In this document: piece after piece, positions 35,755 through 47,890 of the stretch
Layout: every line of letters begins with the position of its first letter
Position numbering within the stretch: the stretch's first letter is position 1
DNA from: Ottowia sp.
GTDB taxonomy: Bacteria > Pseudomonadota > Gammaproteobacteria > Burkholderiales > Burkholderiaceae_C
NCBI GenBank assembly: GCA_023228705.1
Contig: JALOAS010000001.1
Location: 1-64,000 of the forward strand
Reading direction: 5' to 3'
Length of the DNA: 64,000 bases
Translations under genes and position numbers: made by a program
Notes under the pieces: model-generated
Told to the model about the DNA's origin: nothing
The model's input: the letters and a program-made list of their open reading frames with translations, nothing else
Database searches by the model: none

Positions 35755-36942
35755 TTACAGCTCTTCGATGCGGCGCGGTGGGAAGCTGTCCCAGCTCTGG
35801 CAGCCCGGGCATTGCCAGAAATGATCGCTGGCTTCAAAGCCGCAGGCAGCGCAGCGATAGCGCGACTGCGGCAGCGCGGCGCCTGCCACCGACCGGGACA
35901 GCAGGGCATGGGCTTCCCCGTCCCCCGCGTCGCTCAGGCGGCCCTGCGCCAGCCAGTGATCCGCGGCAATGATGGACGGCTCCTGCCTCATATGCCGGAC
36001 GTAGCGCTGCCTGGCTGTTGCGGCCGGCCGGCCCGCCGCCAGGTCGGCCCGGGCCAGCGCGTCGGCAAGATCCACGGAAGGGGCCTTTGCGTAGATGTCT
36101 TCCAGCAGGCCGGCTGTTTGCGGCACGCGGGCGCAGTGCGTTGCCTGCTGCACCATCTCGGTCGCGACCAGCGGCGCAAACGCCGGCGCGCGTGCGACCA
36201 CTGCAGCAAAGGCGTCGTGCGCGCCGGGCGCCTGGCCCGTGCGGGCCAGCAGCCGCGCCAGCTCGATGCCCGCCCGCACCGCGTCCGGCGCTTCCTGCAC
36301 GGCCTGCTCGAGCAGCGCGCGCACCGGCTCGGCACAGGCGCCATCGCCTGCATCGTTGCCTTCCCTTTGCAACTGCGCCGCCTGCTCGCACAGGTGGTGC
36401 GCGACGCGTGCACTGAAGTCCGCCTGGCCACCCGCCTGCAGCTGGCGTGCCATGTCGGTGGCGCGGTCCCAGTCGTGCGCCCGCTCGTACAGGGCAAGCA
36501 GCGCCAGGCGGGCATCGCTCTCGTATGGGGTGCCCTGGAGTTTCAGCAGGGCGGCTTCGGCATGGTCCAGCAACCCGGCGGCCAGGAAATCCAGCGCCAG
36601 GGCATGCTGTGCACGCTCGCGGTCCGCGTTGCTCAGGTCCGCGCGCGAGACCAGGTGCTCGTGCACGCGCACGGCGCGCTCGTATTCGCCACGGCGGCGA
36701 AACAGGTTGCCCAGCGCAAAGTGCAGTTCGGAGGTGTCCGGGTCCTTCTGGATGGCCTCGATGAACGCGTCTATGGCCTCGTCCTGCTGCTCGTTCAGCA
36801 GATGACCCAGCCCCCGGAAGTACGCCTTGGGCGCATTGGTGTTTTCCAGGCGCAGCTGGCGCAGGTCCACGCGTGACGCCAGCCAGCCCAGCGCAAAGGC
36901 CAGCGGCAGCCCCAGCAGGATCCAGTTCAGGTCTAATTCCAT
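35755..36942 (-). CDS. lapB: Lipopolysaccharide assembly protein B
   Basis: LapB (YciM) tethers LpxC to the FtsH protease and so adjusts LPS synthesis. The 395-residue product has one N-terminal membrane helix (WILLGLPLAFALGWLAS), a series of TPR repeats (AYFRGLGHLLNEQQDEAIDAF, ELHFALGNLFRRRGEYERAV and so on), and a C-terminal rubredoxin-type zinc knuckle CAACG...CPGCQSW. ATG 36942 is preferred over TTG 36954. It follows ihfB on the same strand. lapA, which usually lies between ihfB and lapB, is absent. Confidence 0.95.
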   Translation of the reverse strand: MELDLNWILLGLPLAFALGWLASRVDLRQLRLENTNAPKAYFRGLGHLLNEQQDEAIDAFIEAIQKDPDTSELHFALGNLFRRRGEYERAVRVHEHLVSRADLSNADRERAQHALALDFLAAGLLDHAEAALLKLQGTPYESDARLALLALYERAHDWDRATDMARQLQAGGQADFSARVAHHLCEQAAQLQREGNDAGDGACAEPVRALLEQAVQEAPDAVRAGIELARLLARTGQAPGAHDAFAAVVARAPAFAPLVATEMVQQATHCARVPQTAGLLEDIYAKAPSVDLADALARADLAAGRPAATARQRYVRHMRQEPSIIAADHWLAQGRLSDAGDGEAHALLSRSVAGAALPQSRYRCAACGFEASDHFWQCPGCQSWDSFPPRRIEEL

Positions 36943-37115
36943 GTGATTGTCCAAGCCTGCGCCGCCGGTCTTGCGCCGCGCTCAGGCGCAAGTGTCCCCG
37001 ACGGCCGCTGGCTGCAACATGGGGCAGTGTACCTGCGCCGGCTGCGCAGGGGCGGCCGGCCCGATCGGCGCGCCCGGCAAGCAGAAAGTCGAAAGTGCCG
37101 GGACCCCGCGCCGGG

Positions 37116-37418
37116 TCACCGGGTCGTTTTCTTCTTGGCGATGGGCGCCACGGCGTCGCGCAGCGCCTTGCCCGGCTTGAAATGCGGGACGCGCTGCTCG
37201 GCAATGGCAACGCTTTCGCCGGTGCGCGGATTGCGCCCCATGCGCGGCGGGCGCACCGTGATGGAAAAGCTGCCAAACCCCCGCACCTCGACGCGCTGCT
37301 GCTGTGCCAGCGCCTCGGCCATGGCGTCGGTGATCTGCTCCACTGCCAGCTTGATGTCACGCTGCGTCAACTGGTCGAATTGCTCGGCCAGGAGGCTGAT
37401 CAGCTCGGATCGCGTCAT
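37116..37418 (-). CDS. ihfB: Integration host factor subunit beta
   Basis: DNA-bending protein that pairs with IHF-alpha. The 100-residue product shows MTRSELISLLAEQF, the EQITDAMAEALAQQQRVEVRGFGSF core and the DNA-intercalating arm RPPRMGRNPRTGESV. A basic Lys-rich C-terminus (APIAKKKTTR) is longer than in E. coli, as in other betaproteobacteria. The start is set at ATG 37418; the frame continues 13 residues upstream without similarity. It lies between rpsA and lapB, the usual order. Confidence 0.96.
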   Translation of the reverse strand: MTRSELISLLAEQFDQLTQRDIKLAVEQITDAMAEALAQQQRVEVRGFGSFSITVRPPRMGRNPRTGESVAIAEQRVPHFKPGKALRDAVAPIAKKKTTR

Positions 37419-37514
37419 GTCATTTGCCTGTCCAAAGAGGTGGGATAGCAGCCGCACGGACCCGCTTGAGCCCGCATGAGGGCTTGACAGGTCGCGCGGC
37501 CGCGCGCCGCAGTC

Positions 37515-39197
37515 TCATTCGTCGTCGTCGCCGTCGCTGTCGTCCAGCTTGGCACGCAGCAGCGCACCCAGGTTGGTCTTGCCGCTGGCGTCGTCGTAGC
37601 TGTCTTGGCTGCCACGCCGGTCACTCCCGTCGCGGGCGCGGATGGACAGCTGGATGTTGCGGTTCTTGCGGTCAACGTGGACGATGGCCGCGGTCACTTC
37701 GTCACCCACCTTGAGGACGTCGCTGGCGTCGCTGACCCGGTCCTGGCTGATTTCCGCTGCGCGCAGGTAGCCCACCACGTCGTTGCCCAGGTCGATCTCG
37801 GCACCGCGCTCGTCCACCGACGTCACCGTTCCGCTGACGTCCTGGCCCCGGTCGTTGACCGAGACAAAGGTGATGAACGGGTCCTGGTCCAGCTGCTTGA
37901 TGCCCAGGCTGATGCGTTCGCGGTCGACGTCGACTGCCAGCACGGCCGCCTCGACTTCCTGGCCCTTGCTGTAGTTGTGGATGGCGCTCTCGCCCGGCTC
38001 GTTCCACGACAGGTCGGACACGTGCACCAGCCCGTCGACGCCGGCGTTCAGGCCAATGAAGATGCCAAAGTCGGTGATGGACTTGATCGGACCCTTGACG
38101 CGGTCACCGCGCCGGTGGTTCTGGTCGAATTCCTTCCACGGATTGGGCTGGCACTGCTTCATGCCCAGGCTGATGCGGCGCTTGGTCTCGTCTATGTCCA
38201 GGATCATGACTTCCACTTCGTCGCCCACCGAAACCACCTTGCTTGGCGCGACGTTGCGGTTGGTCCAGTCCATTTCAGACACGTGCACCAGGCCTTCTAT
38301 GCCGGGCTCCAGCTCGACGAAGGCGCCGTAGTCGGCCAGGTTGGTGACCTTGCCAAACATGCGCGTGCCCTGCGGGTAGCGGCGGCTGACGCCGACCCAG
38401 GGGTCGTCGCCCAGCTGCTTCAGGCCCAGCGAGACGCGTTCGCGCTCGGGGTCGAACTTGAGCACCTTGACCGTCAGTTCCTGGCCAGTCTGCACCACCT
38501 CGCTGGGGTGGCGCACGCGGCGCCAGGCCATGTCGGTGATGTGCAGCAGTCCGTCTATGCCGCCCAGGTCGACAAAGGCACCGTACTCGGTGATGTTCTT
38601 GACCACGCCGTCCAGGATCTGGCCTTCCTTGAGCGTGGCCAGCAGCTTCTCGCGTACCTCGCTCATGCTGTCCTCCAGCACGGCGCGACGCGAGATGACC
38701 ACGTTGTTGCGGCGGCGGTCCAGCTTGATGACCTTGAATTCCTCGGTCCTGCCCTCGAACGTGCCCAGGTCCTTGACCGGGTGCGTGTCGACCAGCGAGC
38801 CGGGCAGGAACGCGCGGATGCCGTTGATCATGACGGTCATGCCGCCCTTGACGCGGCCGGAGATCGTGCCCTCGATGTAGTCGCCGGACTCCAGCGCCTT
38901 TTCCAGCTCCATCCACGATGCCAGGCGCTTGGCGATGTCGCGGCTGAGGATGGTGTCGCCATAACCGTTTTCTACCGTATCGATGGCCACCGGCACGTAG
39001 GCGCCGGCTTCCACTTCGATTTCTCCCTGGTCGTTCTTGAATTCATCGATGGGAATATAGGCTTCGGACTTGAGGCCTGCGTTGACGATGACGTAGCTGT
39101 GCTCTACGCGGACGACTTCGGCGGGGACCACTTCCCCGGGACGCATCTCTGTGCGTTGCAGTGATTCTTCAAACAGTTCGGCGAATGATTCGGACAT
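37515..39197 (-). CDS. rpsA: 30S ribosomal protein S1
   Basis: 560-residue S1 with six S1 RNA-binding repeats, recognisable by repeated [16 protein letters not shown] and [14 protein letters not shown] segments (for example [41 protein letters not shown]). It helps the 30S subunit bind and unfold mRNA. The last repeat ([21 protein letters not shown]) is followed by an acidic tail ending [11 protein letters not shown] 39197 is the natural start ([14 protein letters not shown]). It lies between aroA/cmk and ihfB as in most proteobacteria. Confidence 0.98.
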   Translation of the reverse strand: MSESFAELFEESLQRTEMRPGEVVPAEVVRVEHSYVIVNAGLKSEAYIPIDEFKNDQGEIEVEAGAYVPVAIDTVENGYGDTILSRDIAKRLASWMELEKALESGDYIEGTISGRVKGGMTVMINGIRAFLPGSLVDTHPVKDLGTFEGRTEEFKVIKLDRRRNNVVISRRAVLEDSMSEVREKLLATLKEGQILDGVVKNITEYGAFVDLGGIDGLLHITDMAWRRVRHPSEVVQTGQELTVKVLKFDPERERVSLGLKQLGDDPWVGVSRRYPQGTRMFGKVTNLADYGAFVELEPGIEGLVHVSEMDWTNRNVAPSKVVSVGDEVEVMILDIDETKRRISLGMKQCQPNPWKEFDQNHRRGDRVKGPIKSITDFGIFIGLNAGVDGLVHVSDLSWNEPGESAIHNYSKGQEVEAAVLAVDVDRERISLGIKQLDQDPFITFVSVNDRGQDVSGTVTSVDERGAEIDLGNDVVGYLRAAEISQDRVSDASDVLKVGDEVTAAIVHVDRKNRNIQLSIRARDGSDRRGSQDSYDDASGKTNLGALLRAKLDDSDGDDDE

Positions 39198-39419
39198 GAA
39201 AGATATTTCCTGTGCGGGCAGAGGCTGCGAAATGGCGCGGCGGATGCGCCATGGCCGCGTTCTGCGCGCGGGGGCTGAGGGCGGTGTCTGACCGCGGGTT
39301 CAAAACTGCAAAATCACCGGCTCCGCTGCGTCGGCTGTGCCGACGCGACGTGCGGATCCGGTGGGCCTGATTGTCGGGCGCTGCAAAAATAGAGCGCCCG
39401 CAGTGCACCTTGCGCGCTT
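39198..39419 (-). other. rpsA leader region
   Basis: 222 bases between aroA/cmk and rpsA on the minus strand. It contains an 8-base inverted repeat CGGGCGCT...AGCGCCCG with a loop holding CTATTTTTGC (about 39376-39402). This could be an attenuating hairpin, or the A/T-rich core could be a promoter -10 for rpsA. A second G/C-rich palindrome lies near 39325-39350. No gene is seen. Confidence 0.4.
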
Positions 39420-41435
39420 TCAGGCGGGCTCAAGGCACTGCTTTTGCTGCCACCAGTCAAGGACTCGGGCCTTTGATTCTGCAATGGATAGGTCCGAGTT
39501 GTCCAGCAGCAATGCGTCACCCGCAGGCTTGAGCGGCGAGGCGGCGCGCAATCGATCTCGCGCATCGCGTGCTTCCAAGTCTGCGCGCAACTGATCAATT
39601 TTAGCGTCTATTCCGCGCGCGCGCAATTGCCCCTGCCGGCGCCGTGCGCGTTCTGCCACGCTGGCGGTCAGGAAAACCTTGAGCCGGGCGCGCGGAAAGA
39701 CCACGGTGCCCATGTCGCGGCCATCGGTCACGAGCCCGGGCAGCTGCGCCGCGCTGCGTTGCGTCTGCAGCAGTGCCGTCCGCACCAGCGGCCAGGCCGA
39801 CAGCGTCGATGCGTCCATGCCCGCCTGCTCGCTGCGGATCGCCGCTCCCAGGTCTTCGCCGTCCAGCAGGACGCGCTCGCCGACAAACCGGGGCTGCAAT
39901 GACTGGCATAACTGCGCAATGGCGGCGGCATGATCGACGCTGATCGGGATCTGGCGCCGCCTTGCCGCCACGCCGGCAAGGCGGTACAGCGCGCCCGAAT
40001 CCAGGTAATGAAACCCCAGAACCTGCGCCAGTGCGCTGGCCAGCGTGCCCTTGCCCGATGCGCTGGGACCATCGATGCAGATGACCGGAACGTCCTGCGC
40101 CGGCTCGGCCAGCATGAACAGGGTCTCGAAGAAGTCCGGAAAGGTCTTGGCTACGCAGGCCGGATCTTCGATCCGCACCGGACGCCGCGCCGGGTTGAAC
40201 GCGGCCAGCGCGCCGCACATGGCCATGCGGTGGTCGTCCCAGGTGCCCAGGCAGGCTGCGCGCCAGCTATCTGCCGCCGGCGGCGTGATGACGAGGAAGT
40301 CGCTGCCTTCTTCAACGGCGGCGCCCAGCTTGCGCAGCTCGATGGCCATGGCGGCCAGCCGGTCGGTTTCCTTGACGCGCCAGCTGGCGATGTTGCGCAG
40401 CGTGCTGCGGCCGTTGGCAAAGAGCGCCATCATGGCCAGCGTCATGGCCGCGTCGGGGATGTGGTTGCAATCCAGGTCCAGCGCTTGCAGCGGGAGCCGC
40501 GCCGGCTGCACGTGCAGGCTGCCGGCATGGCTGCGGATGTCGGCGCCCATCTGCCTTGCCGCATCGACAAAGCGGATGTCTCCCTGCACGGCGTTTTCGT
40601 CCAGGCCGTCTATGGTCAGCCCCGGGCTGGCTTTGCCGGGCCGGGAGAGCGTGGCCGCAGCGATGAAATAGCTGGCCGTTGACGCGTCCGGCTCCACCTG
40701 CAGTTCCCCGGGCGATGCGTAGCGGCTGCCGGCCGGGATCGTCAGGCGCCGGTACTGGTCGTTTTGAACGGAGATGCCAAACCGCGCCAGCAGCCCCAGC
40801 GTGATGTCCACGTAGGGGCGCGAGATGAGCTCGCCGCTGATCTCCACCACGATGTCGCCAGCCGCGGCGTCGCGCGCCGCCAGCGGCAGCGCGATGAGCA
40901 GCGCCGTCACGAACTGGCTGGATACCGACCCGCGCACGGCGACGCGGCGCTGGCTGCCCCGGCGCGGCGTGGCTATGCGCAGCGGCGGGAACCCGGGCTC
41001 GCCCAGCCAGCTGACCTGGCAGCCAAAATCAAGCAGGGCGTCGACCAGGTCGGCTATGGGCCGCTCGCGCATGCGCGGCACGCCGTCCAGCGTGTATTGG
41101 CCGCCCAGGATGGCCAGCACGGCCACCAGCGGGCGCATGGCGGTGCCGGCGTTGCCCAGGAACAGATCGGCCTGCATGGCGCGCCGGGCGCCCAGCCCGC
41201 CGCCGTGTATCCGCACGCGGTCGCCATCGACGTCAAGCCCGCAGCCCAGCTGCGCCAGCGCCGCCAGCATCACCTGCGTGTCGTCCGAATGAAGCAGGCC
41301 GTGGATGGTTGTGGGCTGCGGGCACAGCGCAGCCATCAGGAGCGCGCGGTTGGAGATGCTCTTGGAGCCGGGCAGGCGGACGCGCCCGCTGACTTGCTGC
41401 AGCGCCGGGACGTCCAGGTAGGGGATGGCGTACAC
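39420..41435 (-). CDS. aroA/cmk: Fused 3-phosphoshikimate 1-carboxyvinyltransferase / cytidylate kinase
   Basis: One 671-residue protein with two enzymes. Residues 1-443 are EPSP synthase of the shikimate pathway: LPGSKSISNR (21-30), GNAGTAMRPL (94-103), Asp328 in CNHIPDAAMT, WRVKETDR (352-359) and GTWDDHRMAM. Residues 449-671 are CMP kinase: P-loop GPSASGKGT (456-464), LDSGALYR and TDGRDMGTVVFP. The linker is only about five residues. There is no stop codon or frameshift at the junction. In many relatives aroA and cmk are adjacent separate genes. It is preceded by tyrA with a 36-base gap. Confidence 0.95.
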   Translation of the reverse strand: MYAIPYLDVPALQQVSGRVRLPGSKSISNRALLMAALCPQPTTIHGLLHSDDTQVMLAALAQLGCGLDVDGDRVRIHGGGLGARRAMQADLFLGNAGTAMRPLVAVLAILGGQYTLDGVPRMRERPIADLVDALLDFGCQVSWLGEPGFPPLRIATPRRGSQRRVAVRGSVSSQFVTALLIALPLAARDAAAGDIVVEISGELISRPYVDITLGLLARFGISVQNDQYRRLTIPAGSRYASPGELQVEPDASTASYFIAAATLSRPGKASPGLTIDGLDENAVQGDIRFVDAARQMGADIRSHAGSLHVQPARLPLQALDLDCNHIPDAAMTLAMMALFANGRSTLRNIASWRVKETDRLAAMAIELRKLGAAVEEGSDFLVITPPAADSWRAACLGTWDDHRMAMCGALAAFNPARRPVRIEDPACVAKTFPDFFETLFMLAEPAQDVPVICIDGPSASGKGTLASALAQVLGFHYLDSGALYRLAGVAARRRQIPISVDHAAAIAQLCQSLQPRFVGERVLLDGEDLGAAIRSEQAGMDASTLSAWPLVRTALLQTQRSAAQLPGLVTDGRDMGTVVFPRARLKVFLTASVAERARRRQGQLRARGIDAKIDQLRADLEARDARDRLRAASPLKPAGDALLLDNSDLSIAESKARVLDWWQQKQCLEPA

Positions 41436-41471
41436 GATGCTCCTGTGTTGCGTGATGCCGCGCGATCCGGG

Positions 41472-42365
41472 CTACGCGGTGCTTGTCGTGCCTGCAGCCG
41501 CGGGCTGCCATTGCGCGCGCGCCAGGCTGGCCGCTGCGATGGCTGCTTCAAGCGCCGGGGCGTCGCCGTCGGCGATCAGCGTCTCCAGCTGTTGCAGCGC
41601 CTGCCTGAAATGGCCGATCTGCGCCAGCATTTCCTGCCGGTTGGCGGTGAAGATGTCGCACCACATGCGCGGGTTGGCGCCTGCAATGCGGCTGAAGTCC
41701 TGGAACCCCGCTCCGGCCAGCGTCAGGTGCCCGGCGCCATCGGGCTGGCCGGCAAGCGCGTTCATGTAGGCAAAGGCCAGCAGGTGCGGCAGGTGCGAGA
41801 CCGCGGCAAAGGCGGCGTCGTGCGCGGCGGGCGACATCACGCGCACGCGGCAACCCAGCGCCTCCCACAGCGCGGTGGCCCGCGCCAGTTGCGCGGTCAG
41901 CGTGCGCTCTATGGGCGTGAGCACCACCTGCGCGCCATCGTACAGCGTGGCGCTGGCGTGCTCTATCCCCGAGGCTTCGCTGCCGGCAATGGGGTGGCAG
42001 GGGACAAACTGGCCCACGTCGTCACGGAGCACGCGCCGCGCTGCAGCCACCACGTCGGCCTTGGTCGAGCCCACGTCCATGACAAGCGCCTGGTGCGCGA
42101 GCACGCGCCGTATGGCGTCCAGCGTGTCTTCCGTGGCCGCCACCGGGACCGCCAGCAGGATGAGGTCGGAGCGGGACGCCGCCAGCAGCGCCGACGAAGC
42201 CGGGACGTCTATGACGCCCATCTTGCGCGCACGCTCCATGGTTGACGGCGACTTGCTGTAGCCCACCACGCGACGCACCAGTCCCGCGCGCTTGAGCGCC
42301 AGCGCAAACGAGCCGCCCATCAGGCCGCAGCCTATCAGTCCCAGCTGCTCAAACGCCGGGGTCAC
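41472..42365 (-). CDS. tyrA: Prephenate dehydrogenase
   Basis: NAD(P)-dependent enzyme of tyrosine synthesis, 297 residues. The Rossmann motif LGLIGCGLMGGSFALALK is at the N-terminus. MDVGSTKADVV, CHPIAGSEASGIEHA with the catalytic His, and SHLPHLLAFA follow. The start is taken as GTG 42365, which has GGGAG about eight bases upstream and overlaps the end of pheA by 17 bases. GTG 42398 would place the start deep in pheA. No chorismate mutase domain is attached; that activity is in PheA. Confidence 0.94.
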   Translation of the reverse strand: MTPAFEQLGLIGCGLMGGSFALALKRAGLVRRVVGYSKSPSTMERARKMGVIDVPASSALLAASRSDLILLAVPVAATEDTLDAIRRVLAHQALVMDVGSTKADVVAAARRVLRDDVGQFVPCHPIAGSEASGIEHASATLYDGAQVVLTPIERTLTAQLARATALWEALGCRVRVMSPAAHDAAFAAVSHLPHLLAFAYMNALAGQPDGAGHLTLAGAGFQDFSRIAGANPRMWCDIFTANRQEMLAQIGHFRQALQQLETLIADGDAPALEAAIAAASLARAQWQPAAAGTTSTA

Positions 42366-43458
42366 GGGGGTAGGCTCCCAGGATCTTGAAAAACGCACAT
42401 TGCTGCTGCAGCTCGTCCAGCGCAGCCTGCACGGGCGGCTGCTCGGGGTGGCCGGCGATGTCTATGTAGAAGTAATACTCCCACTGCCCGGACCTGGCGG
42501 GGCGGGATTCAAAGCGGGTCATGCTGACGCCGTGCTTCTTCAGCGGGTTGAGCATGTCGTGCACCGATCCCGGCCGGTTGGGCACGGAGACGACCAGGCT
42601 CGTGCAATCGTTGCCGGTGGCTGCCGGCGTGGCCAGCGTCTGCGGCAGGCAGATGACGGCGAAGCGGGTGCGGTTGTGTGCCTCGTCCTGGATGCCCTGC
42701 GCCACCATGTGCAACCCGAAGCGGGCCGCGGCATGCTCACCTGCCAGGCAGGCCCATTGCGCGTTGCTGGCGGCCAGCCGGGCGCCTTCGCCGTTGCTGG
42801 CCACCGCACGCCGCTCGGCCTGCGGCAGGTGGTGCGTCAGCCAGCGGTGGCACTGCATCAGCGCCTGCGGGTGCGCCAGCACGGCCTCTATGCCCTCCAT
42901 GCCCGCGGTCTGGCGCAGCAGGTTGTGCCGCACCAGCAGGCTGACCTCGCCCACGATGTGCACCGGCGAGTGCAGGAACAGGTCGTACGAGCGCGAGACG
43001 CCGCCCTCGGTGGAGTTTTCCACCGCGACCACGCCAAACTGCGTCGTGCCGGCTGCCGTGGCGTGAAAGACCTCGTCAAAGCTCTGGCAGTAGATCAGCT
43101 CGGTGGCGCTGCCAAAGAACGTCAACGCCGCCTGCTCGGTAAACGTCCCCTCCGGTCCCAGCACGGCCACGCGCTGCGGCGCCTCCAGCGCCAGGCAGGC
43201 CGACATGATCTCGCGCCAGACCGCGGCCACGTGCGCGTCCTGCAGCGGGCCGGCGTTTTCCGCCTGGATGCGGGCAATGACCTGCCGCGCGCGATCGGGG
43301 CGGAAAAACGTCGATCCTTCCTCGCGCTTGAGCGCTCCAACCGCCTCCGCTACGCGCGCGCGCTCGTTGAGCAGCGCCAGCAGCTGGTTGTCCAGCGCGT
43401 CGATTTGTGCACGCAGCCGGCCCAGCGCGTCCGACTGGAGCGGGACCGCCTCAGGCAT
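42349..43458 (-). CDS. pheA: Bifunctional chorismate mutase / prephenate dehydratase (P-protein)
   Basis: 369-residue P-protein of phenylalanine synthesis. Residues 1-100 are an AroQ-type chorismate mutase (LRAQIDALDNQLLALLNERA, FRPDRARQVIARI). Residues 105-280 are prephenate dehydratase (VAVLGPEGTFTEQAA, VVAVENSTEGGV, ICLPQTL near the end). The final 80 residues are an ACT regulatory domain (SLVVSVPNRPGSVHDML, FESRPARSGQWEYYFYIDI), which normally binds phenylalanine for feedback inhibition. The start is ATG 43458. It overlaps tyrA downstream. serC, often just upstream, is missing. Confidence 0.96.
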   Translation of the reverse strand: MPEAVPLQSDALGRLRAQIDALDNQLLALLNERARVAEAVGALKREEGSTFFRPDRARQVIARIQAENAGPLQDAHVAAVWREIMSACLALEAPQRVAVLGPEGTFTEQAALTFFGSATELIYCQSFDEVFHATAAGTTQFGVVAVENSTEGGVSRSYDLFLHSPVHIVGEVSLLVRHNLLRQTAGMEGIEAVLAHPQALMQCHRWLTHHLPQAERRAVASNGEGARLAASNAQWACLAGEHAAARFGLHMVAQGIQDEAHNRTRFAVICLPQTLATPAATGNDCTSLVVSVPNRPGSVHDMLNPLKKHGVSMTRFESRPARSGQWEYYFYIDIAGHPEQPPVQAALDELQQQCAFFKILGAYPRDPGV

Positions 43459-43492
43459 GGGCTGGGCAGCGGGTTGCCGGGTACACGTTGGC

Positions 43493-44037
43493 CTACTGCT
43501 TGCCGGAAACGCCGACGATGCCGATGGCGGCTGCTTCAAAGGCGTCCACCCTGGACTTCACCTGCGCTTCGGAGATGTCGACGATCTTCTGTGCCCAGGC
43601 TTCGGTGCTCTCCCTGCTCAGCGACTGGAATTTCTCGCTGGCCGGTGATTCCAGGTACGCAATCACCGCCTTCATGTCGTCTTCGGTCAGCCGCTGCATG
43701 TACAGCGGCACCAGCGCCGCCTCCGCAGCCGGCTTGAGCTGGCCCTGGATGGCCTGCTCGGTGGCGTTGCCCAGCTTTTCCAGCTCTGCATCCAGCTTTT
43801 GCGTGACGTCGCGCTGCTTGTCGGCCGGAACCGACTCCTGCACGCGCTGCGACCACTTGGCCACCAGCGGGCCGATGGCGGTTGCGGCCAGCTGCTCGGT
43901 CATGGCGTCGCCATCGAGCTGCACCTGCAGTTGCACGAGCCGGGTCGCCAGCGCCTGCTTGCTCTGCTGCGCCAGCGCGGGCGTGCATGCAAGCGCCAGC
44001 GTCAGCGCCAGCGGTAAAAGGGTCTTGCCAAGTTGTT

Positions 44038-44041
<4 letters not shown>
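43493..44041 (-). CDS. DUF2059 domain exported protein
   Basis: Protein of 182 residues with a signal peptide ([24 protein letters not shown]) and an all-helical DUF2059 domain ([24 protein letters not shown] is its core, quoted in part). The function is unknown. The start is TTG 44041, which overlaps the gyrA stop (TTGA) and has AGGAG nine bases upstream. Such a TTG start is rare but well placed before the signal peptide. It is commonly found next to gyrA in Burkholderiales. pheA follows after 34 bases. Confidence 0.87.
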
Positions 44042-46695
<2,654 letters not shown>

Positions 46696-47191
46696 GTTGT
46701 TGATAATGAGGCAGGCAGGCGGCCGGGACAGCAGATCAGGCCGAACCAGTCATTCTAGTGTAGTGTGCCGTTGGCCCGGTCGCGCACGCCGGGTGCGCCC
46801 GGGCGCCGCGGCAACAAGCCATCCTTCTTCCTTTTGCAGGCAGGTCAGTGGACAGGGATGAACGCACGAAACGGGCCAGCGTCCGCGCAACCGGCTGGTA
46901 GCACGAACACGAACCCGTCTCTTATAAGCACGAACCCGTCTCTTATACGGACAGTCTTGTGCGCCCGCACGTGGCGCCGCCCGGCACTTTGCTGCTTGCC
47001 GTGGCCAGGGTGTGGCGTTTTGGCAACAGAATGGTGCCTTTTCGCCGGTATACGGCGGTTTGCGGCCCGCTGGCGCTCGGAATTGCGCAACGCGTGTGGC
47101 ACAATCAAATTCAGCGTTTTCGGTGGTGGTCACTCGAAACGTCCGATTTTTTCGCAGCTCCACTGCGGCTTTTTTCCCGATGAGGAGAATC
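46696..47191. other. Divergent region between gyrA and ompA
   Basis: 496 bases without a recognised gene. It holds a 19-base tandem duplication (46908-46947). The stretch before ompA is A/T-richer and should hold the ompA promoter, but I cannot fix -35/-10 boxes. GAGGAGA at 47182-47188 is the ompA ribosome-binding site. Confidence 0.45.
46908..46947. repeat. Tandem repeat of a 19-base word (period 21)
   Basis: CACGAACCCGTCTCTTATA occurs at 46908-46926 and again at 46929-46947. The shared 3' part GTCTCTTATA(C) equals eleven bases of the Tn5 mosaic end, but the rest does not match. Confidence 0.8.
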
Positions 47192-47797
47192 ATGAAGAAA
47201 CTGAACAAACTGGCGATCATGCTTGCGGTCGCGTCCCTGACCGGCGCTGCGTTCGTTGCCCCGGCAAGTGCCTCCGACAACTGGAATAATGCTTCCGGGG
47301 AGCTCAACTGGATGAACGGCACGGGTGAGCTGTGCTGGCGCAACGCCTACTGGACGCCGGCCACCGCGGCTCCGGATTGCGATGGCGCGCTCCAGGTCGC
47401 AGCCGCGCCGGCTCCCGAGCCCGCACCGGCCCCCGCACCGGTGGCACAAAAGGTCACCTACGCAGCCGATGCGTTCTTTGACTTTGACAAGTCCAACCTC
47501 AAGCCCGAGGGTCGTGCCAGCCTGGACGAGCTGGTGAGCAAGATCCAGGATATTAACCTGGAAGTTGTCGTTGCCGTGGGTCACACCGACTCCGTGGGCA
47601 CCGAGCAATACAACCAGGGCCTGTCCGAGCGTCGTGCCGAGTCGGTCAAGCAGTACCTGGTGTCCAAGGGCATCGAAGCAAGCCGCATCTACACCGAAGG
47701 CAAGGGTGAGCTGCAGCCCATCGCCACCAACCAGACCGCCGCTGGCCGTGCCCAGAACCGCCGCGTTGAAATCGAAGTGGTTGGTACGCCGCGGTAA
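47192..47797 (+). CDS. ompA: Outer membrane protein OmpA family
   Basis: 201-residue OmpA-family protein. A signal peptide (residues 1-27) is followed by a short N-terminal part rich in Trp/Asn/Gly with one Cys (WNNASGELNWMNGTGELCW) and a Pro/Ala hinge (APAPEPAPAPAPVA). The C-terminal peptidoglycan-binding OmpA domain follows (FFDFDKSNLKPEGRASLDEL, VGHTDSVGTEQYNQGLSERRA, NRRVEIEV). It lacks an eight-stranded barrel, as in Bordetella-type OmpA. A strong ribosome-binding site and terminator suggest high expression. ATG 47192 starts the signal peptide. Confidence 0.95.
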   Translation: MKKLNKLAIMLAVASLTGAAFVAPASASDNWNNASGELNWMNGTGELCWRNAYWTPATAAPDCDGALQVAAAPAPEPAPAPAPVAQKVTYAADAFFDFDKSNLKPEGRASLDELVSKIQDINLEVVVAVGHTDSVGTEQYNQGLSERRAESVKQYLVSKGIEASRIYTEGKGELQPIATNQTAAGRAQNRRVEIEVVGTPR

Positions 47798-47822
47798 TCC
47801 GCACAAGATACCTCATCTTGAC

Positions 47823-47860
47823 GGCCCTGGAAGCATGCGCTTCCAGGGCCTTTTTGTTTT
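47823..47860 (+). terminator. Rho-independent terminator of ompA
   Basis: GGCCCTGGAAGC-ATGC-GCTTCCAGGGCC hairpin (47823-47850) with perfect 12-base arms, followed by TTTTTGTTTT. It lies 25 bases after the ompA stop. A textbook intrinsic terminator. Confidence 0.93.
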
Positions 47861-47890
47861 GTGCGGCAACAAAAAAGCCCCGCGTCGTTC

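Noticed and set aside
37605..39164. Open frame of 519 codons on the plus strand opposite rpsA
   Set aside because: Antisense shadow of the repetitive rpsA gene; no family resemblance.
46908..46947. Tn5 adapter contamination
   Set aside because: Only eleven bases match the 19-base mosaic end and both sides continue as ordinary sequence, so contamination was not called.
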